A DNA stretch of 64,000 nucleotides from the NCBI GenBank assembly GCA_024276305.1, contig JAJRXK010000040.1, positions 1 through 64,000 on the forward strand. Reading direction: 5' to 3'. Below the pieces are notes generated by a model, which was not told where the DNA came from, did not search any database, and saw only the letters and a list, made by a program, of their open reading frames with translations. Positions 36,988 to 44,951 of the stretch are shown here, piece by piece. The position numbers were made by a program, and so were the translations under genes. The DNA comes from Candidatus Krumholzibacteriota bacterium (lineage in GTDB: Bacteria; Krumholzibacteriota; Krumholzibacteriia; JAJRXK01). The stretch's first letter is position 1, and the number at the start of each line of letters is the position of its first letter.

Positions 36988-37563
36988 ATGAAGCTCATAC
37001 ATCGTCCCCTTTTCATTCTGACCGTTCTCTGCCTGGCCGCGGCCGCCGCGGCGGCCCCGAATGGGAACCAGGACATCCAGAGCCGGGTGCTTCGCACCGA
37101 GGCCGACGAATTGGTTCTGGTCCAGGAAGTTCTCGTCGAAGCTCCCGTTGCAGAGGTGTGGAAGGCCTACACCACCGCCGAGGGATGGATGGGCTGGGCC
37201 GTGCCCCTGGCCGAAGTGGATTTCCGCATCGGGGGGACGATCCGGACCCACTACGGATCCGGGGCCAAGATCGGAGATCCCGGAACCATCACCTTGCACA
37301 TCGTCAACTATGTCCCGGAGCGACTGCTGACCTTGCAGGCCGAACTCTCGGAGCATTGGCCGGAGGTGATGCAGGAGGATGCCGAACACCTGATGAACGT
37401 CATCGTCTTCGAGGCCATGGGAGAGAATCGAACGCGGGTTCTTTCCTATGGAGTGGGCTACCGGGACCAACCTGCCTACGAGAAGCTCATGGACTTCTTC
37501 ATCGGGGCCAATGAAGGCCTCTTCCAGAAATTGAAGGACTATCTCGAGACCGGGGGAGAGTAG
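36988..37563 (+). CDS. Secreted SRPBCC/AHSA1-like protein
   Basis: 191 residues with a signal peptide (about 1-23, ending AAAAAA-P). The mature part is a START/SRPBCC fold: 'LVQEVLVEAPVAEVWKAYTTAEGWMGW' and 'VDFRIGGTIRTHYG' match the opening of AHSA1-like ligand-binding proteins, and a long C-terminal helix ('YEKLMDFFIGANEGLFQKLKDYL') closes the cavity. Most AHSA1-like proteins are cytoplasmic, so an exported one is slightly unusual. The ligand is unknown. It follows the AraC regulator gene. A weak stem (TCCTG-TTTTT-CAGGA) lies just after its stop. Confidence 0.8.
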   Translation: MKLIHRPLFILTVLCLAAAAAAAPNGNQDIQSRVLRTEADELVLVQEVLVEAPVAEVWKAYTTAEGWMGWAVPLAEVDFRIGGTIRTHYGSGAKIGDPGTITLHIVNYVPERLLTLQAELSEHWPEVMQEDAEHLMNVIVFEAMGENRTRVLSYGVGYRDQPAYEKLMDFFIGANEGLFQKLKDYLETGGE

Positions 37564-37648
37564 GGGGGCAACAACGAGGGTCCTGTTTTTCAGGATCTTC
37601 AGGATGCTTCCACGCCAATCCAGCCTTGGTCAACGCACCGCGAAGCTT

Positions 37649-39142
37649 TCAAGCCGGCCAACTCATGTCCTGGTCCAACGGAAAAATGGGCCTGGGCACG
37701 TTCCGGTAGGGCAGACGTTCATAGTGCAGGGTGCAAAGAGCGCCGCTGTCGCAGATGATGATTTTCCCTGCGATGGGTTCGAAAGCCGCGCGAAAATGCT
37801 GCATCGACTTCAGGGCAATGACGTGCTTGCAACTGGGATCGATGCCGAAGGACTTGAACTGCTGCAGGTCGAGTATCTGTTTGGGAATCGTGACGATCAG
37901 GATCTCAATGCCACCCACCCGCACCACCGCGCTGGGACCGAAGGAGCGGGATAGTCCGCCGAGGATGGCTCCGTCTCCCACGTAGTGGCCGTCGCTGATC
38001 AAGAGCAATTCGCCTTCGAGGGTCAGTGGACCGCCGCCGAATTCGGGGTCGATCTTGCCTCCGAGAACAATCCGAACCTGTTCCCCGACCTTGGCCTTGT
38101 GGAGGGTCCGAGCCGCTTCCCCATCCACCATCGGCCCGAAACAAGCATTTTGCACCTTCGCCTCGAGGAGCGCGCCAAGCAATGCGGTGGAGTCGCCGTA
38201 GCCGCCTGCTCCCGGATTGTCGGCGTAGTCGGCAATCACGAGTGGTCCATCACGGGAGTCGAAGTCGGTGGCAGCGGCCGCGGCGGCCTCAACGGTGAGG
38301 TATTCGCTCAGCACCTCATGGCGTCGTGACCAGATGTCGTCGGCCAGGGTGTTGGCAAAGGCAAAATGCTGGTCGAAATCGCCCTGGCCGGTGACGAGAA
38401 CGGTGGGTCCGACATCCGAAACATCCGTACTCGCAAAGCCTGCGTTGATGCTGACCGCGAAGACGTCGTCTCGAGTTTCGTAGTTCTTGGCGGCTGCGAT
38501 GCGAGCGATCATCGGGCCGGCATCAGTGCGCCCTCCATTGGCTTCTTCCAGCATCGGGCGACTCACACAGATTGTTTTCGGTGTGATTTCTCCAGCCATC
38601 GTTCGCTGCAGAATCGCACCGGCCCGACGACCGGTTTCGCGCATGTCGATATGCGGGTAGGTCCGAAAGGAAACCAGAATGTTGGCGAGCGAACACATCG
38701 CTGAACCGACATTCGCATGGAGATCGAGGGTGACGGCGATCGGAACCTCGCTTCCGCACGAGGCTCGAACGCGGCGCAAGATTTCGCCGTCGCCGTCCTC
38801 ACAGAAATCAAGGACCATCGCGCCATGCAAGGCGAGGAGAATGCCATCGAAGTGACCACGCTCGATTGCGGCGACGATCGGATCACAAAGCCATTCGAAC
38901 GCGGCGCGTCTTACCTTGCCGCTCGGTGCCGCAGCCGCGCTGAGGACGTGTTCGATGTTCCAGCCGTGCTTCTGCCCCGCATCGAGGAATCCGGCCAGCT
39001 CGGTATTGGCCTCGCAGCGAGCGGCAATGGCATCCTCTCCGATCAGAACGTAGCGGTCCTCGAACGCCTGTCTGTCGGTCACCAGCCGACTGAAGGTGTT
39101 CGTCTCATGCGCGAGTTCTGCGGTGAGGACCCGAAATGTCAC
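37649..39142 (-). CDS. M81 family metallopeptidase (MlrC-like)
   Basis: 497 residues from GTG at 39142, which has CGGAG about 8 bases upstream and puts 'FRVLTAELAHETNTFS' at the N-terminus, as in the family. The longer open frame upstream has no support. Zinc-site regions are visible: AHETNTF near the start, 'VTLDLHANV' in the middle and 'HIDMRETGRRAG' later. MlrC of Sphingomonas degrades linearised microcystin; most members have unknown substrates. Family length is about 490-500. The reading frame seems richer in A and T than its neighbours, which may mark acquisition by transfer. It is divergent from dinB. Confidence 0.85.
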   Translation of the reverse strand: MTFRVLTAELAHETNTFSRLVTDRQAFEDRYVLIGEDAIAARCEANTELAGFLDAGQKHGWNIEHVLSAAAAPSGKVRRAAFEWLCDPIVAAIERGHFDGILLALHGAMVLDFCEDGDGEILRRVRASCGSEVPIAVTLDLHANVGSAMCSLANILVSFRTYPHIDMRETGRRAGAILQRTMAGEITPKTICVSRPMLEEANGGRTDAGPMIARIAAAKNYETRDDVFAVSINAGFASTDVSDVGPTVLVTGQGDFDQHFAFANTLADDIWSRRHEVLSEYLTVEAAAAAATDFDSRDGPLVIADYADNPGAGGYGDSTALLGALLEAKVQNACFGPMVDGEAARTLHKAKVGEQVRIVLGGKIDPEFGGGPLTLEGELLLISDGHYVGDGAILGGLSRSFGPSAVVRVGGIEILIVTIPKQILDLQQFKSFGIDPSCKHVIALKSMQHFRAAFEPIAGKIIICDSGALCTLHYERLPYRNVPRPIFPLDQDMSWPA

Positions 39143-39463
39143 TGGTGAGCTCCGTGAGGTGAGAATGCCGGGAGGTTCGAGACCTGGTGCTCCGATAGTA
39201 GTTTGTCCCTTGTCTGTGTCCAGACTTTCCCCTTCCCCTCGTCGTCCGAAGGTGCCCACACCGCAGGCCGGGGCCCATCGAGGTCGCTAACCTACATTGT
39301 GACAGCATATTCCATGGTTTTTCCCCGCCCCTGGCATCTTTGCCCTTGCCCCCCAAACAAATGACGCCTATCTTCTGCTCCAGACCAAACGCTTGTTTCG
39401 GTGACCCGAACTGGGACGGGTTCTCAGAGGCCCCACCGACGAGGAAGAAAAGGAGGATCGTCC
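39143..39463. other. Divergent intergenic region between the M81 gene and dinB
   Basis: About 320 bases without a supported gene. It holds a LexA-box-like palindrome (39386-39399), a second short inverted repeat GAACTGGGACGGGTTC (39408-39423, arms GAAC/GTTC, 8-base spacer) and the AGGAGGA ribosome site of dinB (39451-39457). The part near 39290-39330 is relatively A+T-rich and may hold the M81 promoter. Confidence 0.5.
39386..39399 (+). promoter_or_regulatory. Candidate LexA operator of the dinB-lexA operon
   Basis: CAAACGCTTGTTTC matches 12 of 14 positions of the B. subtilis-type SOS box CGAACRNRYGTTYC. Its core is the perfect inverted repeat AAAC-GCTT-GTTT. It lies 65 bases before the dinB start. 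The LexA encoded at the end of this operon has a helix-turn-helix close to the Gram-positive type, which makes this box type plausible. Confidence 0.55.
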
Positions 39464-40750
39464 ATGCGCGCACGTTACTTTGCCCACGTCGACATGGACG
39501 CCTTCTACGCTTCGGTCGAGGTCCTCGATCGTCCCGAGCTCTCGGGGCTTCCGGTGGCGGTGGGGGGCAAGCCGGGCGAGCGAGGGGTCATTGCAGCCGC
39601 CTCCTACGCCGCCCGCACCTTCGGTGTGCACAGCGCCATGCCCACCGCCCAGGCTCTGCGACTCTGCCCCGAACTGATCCTGCTCCCCGGGCGCATGGCC
39701 CGCTACCAGGAGCTGAGCGAGCAGATCATGCAGATCCTCCGCGATCAGTGTCCTGCGGTCGAGCCGCTCTCCCTCGACGAGGCCAGCCTCGACCTGAGTG
39801 GGTGCGCTCGGCTGCATGGGGTCGACGAAGCGGTCGACGGCGGCCACAAAGGATGGACCCGTTTCGCACAGGCGCTGCAGCACCGCATCCACACCGAGAC
39901 CGGTCTGTGGGCATCGGTGGGCTTGGGCGAGACTCGGCGCATTGCCAAGATCGCCAGTGACCACCGCAAGCCGGCCGGAGTGGTGGTGGTGGTGCGCGGG
40001 GAGGGCCGTGACTTCCTCGCCGACCTACCGATCGAGAAGCTTCGGGGAGTGGGCCCCAAGATGGCCGAGCGTCTGCGTAGGCAAGGCTTCCGACGCGCTC
40101 GGGACATCGCGTCCACTCCCCGAACCCAACTCCAACAGTTGTTCGGCAAGGCGGGATCGGCGCTGCTCGACATGGTCGAGGCCCGCGATTTGGGAGGGGT
40201 GCATCCCGATCGTCGCGAGAAGAGTGTGGGGCGCGAAACCACATTTGCGCGTGACCTCGTGGGCATGGCCGCCCTCGAGCCCGTTCTCTCCCGACTGAGC
40301 GAAAATGTCGCGCGGCGTCTACGCAAGCGTTCCCTGCAGGGACGCGTGATTCAGCTCAAGATTCGCGACCGCGGATTCCATACCTTCACCCGCCGGCATT
40401 CCATGACCACCCCTACGGATTCTGCGCCGCGGATCCGGGACGAAGCCCTGCGCCTGCTCCGTGCCATGCAGTGGGAACAGGTCCCAGTGCGTCTGATCGG
40501 AGTGACCGTCTCGGGCCTGACCGAATCCCGCGCGGTCCAGGGGGAGCTCTTCGCCACCGACGAAGAGCGCCGTCAACCGGGCATCGATCGCATCGTCGAC
40601 GCAATTCACGACCGATTCGGCTCGAACGCTTTTCTCCGGGGGCGAAGCCTGCTCGCCACTGGAGTGGACCGTACTCCCTGGGGAGCCACACTCTCCCCCT
40701 CCGGCCCTGGGTCCGGCCGACTGGATTCCTCCGAAAGGATTTCCCAATGA
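39464..40750 (+). CDS. dinB: DNA polymerase IV (Y-family, DinB)
   Basis: 428 residues from the ATG at 39464, directly after AAAAGGAGGATCG. Catalytic carboxylates lie in HVDMDAFYASVE (about 5-16) and SLDEASLD (about 103-110). A helix-hairpin-helix region ('LPIEKLRGVGPKMAERL') and the little-finger domain follow. Near residue 365 'QGELF' fits the beta-clamp-binding pattern QxxLF. The polymerase makes error-prone, lesion-bypass DNA synthesis and is normally under SOS control. Its stop overlaps the next gene by four bases, and that gene overlaps lexA the same way, so its repressor is made from the same transcript. The C-terminal 60 residues are extended and low in complexity. Confidence 0.94.
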   Translation: MRARYFAHVDMDAFYASVEVLDRPELSGLPVAVGGKPGERGVIAAASYAARTFGVHSAMPTAQALRLCPELILLPGRMARYQELSEQIMQILRDQCPAVEPLSLDEASLDLSGCARLHGVDEAVDGGHKGWTRFAQALQHRIHTETGLWASVGLGETRRIAKIASDHRKPAGVVVVVRGEGRDFLADLPIEKLRGVGPKMAERLRRQGFRRARDIASTPRTQLQQLFGKAGSALLDMVEARDLGGVHPDRREKSVGRETTFARDLVGMAALEPVLSRLSENVARRLRKRSLQGRVIQLKIRDRGFHTFTRRHSMTTPTDSAPRIRDEALRLLRAMQWEQVPVRLIGVTVSGLTESRAVQGELFATDEERRQPGIDRIVDAIHDRFGSNAFLRGRSLLATGVDRTPWGATLSPSGPGSGRLDSSERISQ

Positions 40751-42123
40751 TTTCCCGGTGCCCCACTCCTCTGGCCAATCTCGTCTACGTGCGAGCGAAT
40801 CACCCTCGCCTCCCGGAGCTTCTCCGCCAACGCCGTGGCGACGCTTTGGTGGTCGAATGCACGTCGAGTGGACGGGGAACCTACGCCCTCCTCGGCGCGG
40901 CGGAAGCGAAGCAGCGAGTCCTTTTTCCCGCTCGCTGGCTCTCCGCACGTCTCAGCTCCGCCCACGAAATCTCTCATGAGAGCCGGCTCCTCGCATTTGC
41001 CCGCGGGGACGCATCGCTGCAGCGCTTGCTCGACGAATCGGCCAATGAAGTTTCGACGGCGGGAATGGCACGCCCTGACGAACCCCTCGTGTTGCTGGGC
41101 GTTCCCTCGGACGTGATCTGGGGTTCGGGGAGCAATTCGCTCCACGAGACCCGCCGCCGCGCCGAAGTTTGGATCGATCGTTTGGGGCGAGACCGGGTAG
41201 CCCTGGCCGTTCCCGTGGGCGACATGGACCATCCTCTGGCCCAGCTTGCTCGTGAACGAGACCTGCCCTTGGTGACCTTGGTCGATGCCGATGATTCGAT
41301 GGTCGAGGAATTGCCTCCCGGTGGAGGAGATGTTCCTCTGCTGTGGACCGATTTCCACCTCGACCGTGAGCATCGACTTCCCGATGATGCCTATGTTCCG
41401 GGCCTACAGGATCTCTTGCGTCGCGGAAGTTTGGTTCGTGAGCGAAGGCTCTACGACCATCTACCGCAGGAGTGGCAGGAGCTTGCGGTGCACGAGTTGA
41501 GGGCCCTTCATCAGTGGCACCTCGGTCCGATGTTGCGTCGTCTAGCGGCATTGGTGCAGACCATGTCGCCGTTGACGGGAGCCGATGTGGCTCCGCTCTT
41601 TCCCTCTCTCGAGGGAGTGTGTGCGTATCTGCTCGGGCTCACGGACCGGCGACCCACTGCGCAACTCGATGCGGCCGTAAGTGCGCGGGCTCTGGCCTCT
41701 TCGCTGACCGCTTTCGATCGCCAGGTGGTGGTGAGTGTGACCCAAGCCGGACGTCGGGCTCTGCTCCAACGCCTGTCGACCTGGGCCGAAGGCGGGCATC
41801 TTGCGGTCTGTGGTCAGGAGACGGAAGGGGACGGGACCCTCCGCTTCTGCTTCAGTGGGCAGCCGCTCTGGTCCCGAGCTCGTCTGGAATTGGGAAGGGG
41901 GGGATTTCCCCGCGTGCATCTCGACCTCGATGATCGGCGGGCTTTGGGTTGGTTCGAACTGAGGGTCGTGCCGCAGGTCGCGCTGCACGAATCAGCCTCG
42001 TCGGCGACTTCCGCCGCGGAGGTCCACGAGCTCTTCGGGGTCAAGGATGCCCCCTCCCCGCAATTGTCCTTCGATCTCGAAACATCGTCCTTTTCCGCGG
42101 ATCGCGAAGTGAGGCAAGCATGA
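40747..42123 (+). CDS. Unknown protein between dinB and lexA with a clamp-binding-like tail
   Basis: 458 residues; not a family I recognise. The start (ATGA overlap with dinB) and stop (ATGA overlap with lexA) tie it to SOS genes on both sides. The N-terminal 200 residues look alpha/beta; parts such as 'SRLLAFARGDASLQRLL' and 'LGRDRVALAVPVGDMDHPLAQLARERDLPLV' recall the PHP domain of DnaE-type polymerases, but the HxH metal motif is absent, so this is a weak hint. Near the C-terminus 'PQLSFDLE' resembles the E. coli DinB clamp peptide QLVLGL. No signal peptide or membrane helix. By position it resembles ImuA in lexA-imuA-imuB cassettes, but I see no RecA-like Walker motif. Confidence 0.7.
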   Translation: MISRCPTPLANLVYVRANHPRLPELLRQRRGDALVVECTSSGRGTYALLGAAEAKQRVLFPARWLSARLSSAHEISHESRLLAFARGDASLQRLLDESANEVSTAGMARPDEPLVLLGVPSDVIWGSGSNSLHETRRRAEVWIDRLGRDRVALAVPVGDMDHPLAQLARERDLPLVTLVDADDSMVEELPPGGGDVPLLWTDFHLDREHRLPDDAYVPGLQDLLRRGSLVRERRLYDHLPQEWQELAVHELRALHQWHLGPMLRRLAALVQTMSPLTGADVAPLFPSLEGVCAYLLGLTDRRPTAQLDAAVSARALASSLTAFDRQVVVSVTQAGRRALLQRLSTWAEGGHLAVCGQETEGDGTLRFCFSGQPLWSRARLELGRGGFPRVHLDLDDRRALGWFELRVVPQVALHESASSATSAAEVHELFGVKDAPSPQLSFDLETSSFSADREVRQA

Positions 42124-42779
42124 ATGATCGCGTGCAGGAATTGAGTCCACGGGGGCGTGAGATCTTCGCTGCGCTCAGTCGGTGGATGCGGGACAACGCC
42201 TATCCCCCGACCATTCGGGAGCTGGGGGCAGAGGTCGGTCTGTCGAGCACCCGCACGGTTTCGGACTATTTGAAGACCTTCGAGAGTTTGGGGCTCATCC
42301 GTCGCCATCGGAATTCGTCGCGAGCGATCGAGCTTCTGGTCGATGCTTCAGAGGCCATTGGGCCTTCGGAGGTCGCCGAGGTTTCGTTCACCGATCGTGT
42401 GCAGATTCCGATTGTTGGGGAGGTGGCGGCGGGGAGCCCCATTCTCGCAGCAGAGAATCTGGATGGCTCACTCGAACTCGATGCGACGATGGTGCGAGAT
42501 TCACGGTCGTATTTTCTGCGGGTGCGGGGGGAGTCGATGATCGAGGCTCACATTTGCGACGGCGACTTGGTGCTGATCCAACCTCAACAGGAAGCCCGCA
42601 ATGGTGAGATCGTAGTGGTGATGATCGACGACGAAGTCACCCTCAAGCGCTTCTACCGGCGGGAAGGTTATCTCGAGCTGCGTCCGGAGAATTCCAAGAT
42701 GGCTTCGATCATCGTCACTCCGGAAATGGGGGAAGTCCGGGTGCTGGGTCGTCCGGTCGGGGTGTGGCGCACTCTCTAG
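42120..42779 (+). CDS. lexA: LexA repressor
   Basis: 219 residues. N-terminal winged helix-turn-helix: 'PPTIRELGAEVGLSSTRTVSDYLKTFESLGLIRR', close to the B. subtilis pattern. The self-cleavage site is Ala-Gly in GEVAAGSP. The catalytic Ser139 (RGESMIEA) and Lys176 (TLKRF) are 37 residues apart, as in E. coli LexA. It represses SOS genes until RecA filaments trigger its cleavage. It is the last gene of the dinB-unknown-lexA operon and so probably controls itself through the palindrome before dinB. tRNA-Glu follows. Confidence 0.96.
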   Translation: MNDRVQELSPRGREIFAALSRWMRDNAYPPTIRELGAEVGLSSTRTVSDYLKTFESLGLIRRHRNSSRAIELLVDASEAIGPSEVAEVSFTDRVQIPIVGEVAAGSPILAAENLDGSLELDATMVRDSRSYFLRVRGESMIEAHICDGDLVLIQPQQEARNGEIVVVMIDDEVTLKRFYRREGYLELRPENSKMASIIVTPEMGEVRVLGRPVGVWRTL

Positions 42780-42884
42780 ATGTCCGGCTCCTGCCCTCGT
42801 GCGGCGAATGCGGGTCGGGGCTTGCGAGATCGGGGGGGAGCCACTAGCCTTTGTGGCCACCCGGTTTGTCCTCCGGATTCTGGT

Positions 42885-42961
42885 GGCCCCATCGTCTAGT
42901 CAGGTCAGGACACCACCCTTTCAAGGTGGGTACACGGGTTCGAATCCCGTTGGGGCTACCA
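42885..42961 (+). tRNA. tRNA-Glu, anticodon UUC
   Basis: The acceptor GGCCCCA pairs with TGGGGCT (a G-U first pair). The D-arm has GTCTAGTCAGGTCAGGAC, the anticodon stem CCACC/GGTGG encloses CTTTCAA (anticodon TTC), and the T-arm is ACGGG-TTCGAAT-CCCGT. CCA is encoded. It lies about 105 bases after lexA. Confidence 0.95.
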
Positions 42962-43133
42962 CTCTACCTCTTGTTCATCCTCAGTATTATGGCGGGGAGG
43001 TCCGTGGCCTTGCCCGCGGATGGATGTCCTGCGCGCGGTTGCGGCCGCGGTACTGTGGATAGGTACATCCTGCGGTAGTGAGAATGGAAGGGGTCGGAGT
43101 CTTGACAAGAATGGAGCGCAGCACGGATGATCC

Positions 43134-43598
43134 ATGCCGTGCTTCTTCGGAAAGGGTGGCTCCCCCTTGGAAGAGACCATCGAATGGACGCCCGCCATGA
43201 GCGTGGGGGTCCCGTTGCTCGATGAGCAACACCAACGGATTGTATCCATCATCAACTACTTGGTGGCGGCCAAGGGTCCGCGCATCAGTGCGGATGCGGT
43301 CGATGTGGCGTTGGTGCAACTTCGACGCTTTGTCGATGAGCATTTCCGCGATGAAGAACTGATTCTGGAAGAATGCGGATATCCGGCTCTCGCGGAGCAC
43401 CGGCAGGAGCATCGGGAATATCGAGCCCGCCTGGCAGAGCACTCTCGACGTGCGCTGGGAGGAGAGGAGCTGATGTCCGATGAGTTGGTTCACTTCGTGA
43501 GGGAGTGGTGGGAAGGACACATTCTGGGAGAGGACCGGAAGTATTGCGCCTTTCTTTCGTCCACAGATGCGAAGAGCAGAGGGTCCGACTCCGGGTGA
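43134..43598 (+). CDS. Bacteriohemerythrin
   Basis: 154 residues. All seven ligands of the oxygen-binding di-iron site are visible: His33 (EQHQR), His70 and Glu74 (HFRDEE), His89 and His93 (EHRQEHRE), His129 and Asp134 (GHILGED), with the family's spacings. The protein should bind O2 reversibly in the cytoplasm and may serve oxygen storage, sensing or supply to oxidases. The ATG at 43134 gives a slightly long N-terminus; an internal TTG or the start of 'ETIEWTPAM' may be the true one. A TTGACA box at 43102 may be part of its promoter. It stands alone. Confidence 0.88.
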   Translation: MPCFFGKGGSPLEETIEWTPAMSVGVPLLDEQHQRIVSIINYLVAAKGPRISADAVDVALVQLRRFVDEHFRDEELILEECGYPALAEHRQEHREYRARLAEHSRRALGGEELMSDELVHFVREWWEGHILGEDRKYCAFLSSTDAKSRGSDSG

Positions 43599-43880
43599 AT
43601 GTCGCATCGTGGGCCGATGGCACGGGCAGGGAATGAGCGTTTTTCTACTGACAGATTCTCGACCAGTGTGCTAGTTTGGCGTCGAGGTGCCCCCTCCTCG
43701 ACAACGTTGGTCCCACTGAGACATTGGAATTGGGTTGCCTCCTGTCGGTCATTCCCTCGGATCCGTCGACTTCGGCCTGCGGGCGGGCAGCGCACCTCGG
43801 TCTGACATCTTCTTTTTGCGCCTCGAGCGGCTGTGGGTTGGAAATGCGGCGGACCGGTCCCCTGTCTGGAGGTTGCTTTC

Positions 43881-44858
43881 ATGCGAAAATTGATCCTGCT
43901 CAGTCTCTCTGCTCTGTTGTTGGGCCTTACCGCGGGCGCGGCGGTCGCGCAACAGAAGGGCGGCATTTCTGCCAGGAAGGATGTCGTGAAGGACATCAAG
44001 GCGCCGCCGGCGACGGTGAAGGCTTTTCTCGACTGCACCAATGCCACCCCGGTGGTTCTCGACGCCAGCTATAGTGGAGACACCACCGGTGGGGTGAACA
44101 ATGTTTCGGCCTACGGTTGCAGCACCTGGGACGAGTCCGGACCAGAAGCGGTCTTCGTGCTGAACCTGACCGGACCGACGATGTTCCATGTCGATCTCAC
44201 TTCGGTGGCCGACCTCGACCTCGTGGCTCTCGATTCCTGCGACGAAGACCTGGGATGCATTGTGGTCGCGGACACCGGCATCCTGACGAACTCTCCGGTG
44301 ACCGGAACCTTCTACTTCGTCGTGGACGGCTACGCGGGGAACGAAGGCGCCTTCACCTTGGACTTCGTGCAGGATCCGCTTCCGATCCCGGTGGATGCCT
44401 GTGCGGAAGTGATTCAGCCCCTTCCTGGGAACGAGGGGGACGTGGTGCCGCCGGGGACCTATGCCTTCAGCGGTGACACTTGTGCATCGACCAATCACTT
44501 GGAATACCTGGCCTGCGCCGACTACACCGAGGCGGGGCTCGATGAGTTCTTCGAGTTCACTCTTCAGCCCGGGGCCAGCATCGATGTGATGGTCACCAGC
44601 ACGGCCGATGGCGCATTGTGGATTGTCGACGCGTGCATGGAACCCTTCGGATGTCTGGCCTATGCCGATGCGTCCCTCACCGGATCCCCGGAGACGATCA
44701 GCTACATCAACACCGGTTCCACGCAGAAGACAGTGTTCTTGGTGGTCGACTCCTGGGGCGATTCTTCCTGTGGGACCTTTACGGTAAGCATCACCATCAA
44801 CGGCGGTGTGGTTGCCGTGGATTTGCCGAGCTGGGGAGCGTTGAAGACTCGGTTCTGA
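43881..44858 (+). CDS. Secreted protein with two PPC-like repeats and C-terminal WGALK tag
   Basis: 325 residues from the ATG at 43881 after TGGAGG. Signal peptide about 1-23 (ending AVAQ). Two related beta-sandwich repeats follow (about 45-175 and 176-310), each with a Cys pair and a 'YFVVDGYAGNEGAFTLDF' or 'VFLVVDSWGDSSCGTFTVS' strand, resembling PPC (pre-peptidase C-terminal) domains. The same repeat appears at the very start of the window. It ends LPSWGALKTRF, fitting the tag shared by five secreted proteins here. No catalytic domain is visible; a structural or adhesive surface role is likely. A terminator hairpin follows. Confidence 0.78.
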   Translation: MRKLILLSLSALLLGLTAGAAVAQQKGGISARKDVVKDIKAPPATVKAFLDCTNATPVVLDASYSGDTTGGVNNVSAYGCSTWDESGPEAVFVLNLTGPTMFHVDLTSVADLDLVALDSCDEDLGCIVVADTGILTNSPVTGTFYFVVDGYAGNEGAFTLDFVQDPLPIPVDACAEVIQPLPGNEGDVVPPGTYAFSGDTCASTNHLEYLACADYTEAGLDEFFEFTLQPGASIDVMVTSTADGALWIVDACMEPFGCLAYADASLTGSPETISYINTGSTQKTVFLVVDSWGDSSCGTFTVSITINGGVVAVDLPSWGALKTRF

Positions 44859-44891
44859 TCGCCGAATGGCAGAAGGACCGCTGTCCCCGAG

Positions 44892-44928
44892 GGGGCCTCG
44901 CGACTGTGCGGGGCCCCTTCTTTCTTGA
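44892..44928 (+). terminator. Intrinsic terminator after the PPC-repeat gene
   Basis: The stem GGGGCCTCGC / GCGGGGCCCC (one G-U pair) with a 6-base loop is followed by TTCTTTCTT. It sits 33 bases past the stop and before the convergent phosphoesterase gene. Confidence 0.78.
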
Positions 44929-44951
44929 GTGCAGGAAGGCCAGGGGCGGCT

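Noticed and set aside
36988-37563. The SRPBCC protein ends with LFQKLKDYLETGGE, which loosely resembles the C-terminal tag
   Set aside because: It lacks Trp and the [GST] next to it, and the stretch is the usual last helix of the fold, so it is not counted as a tag.
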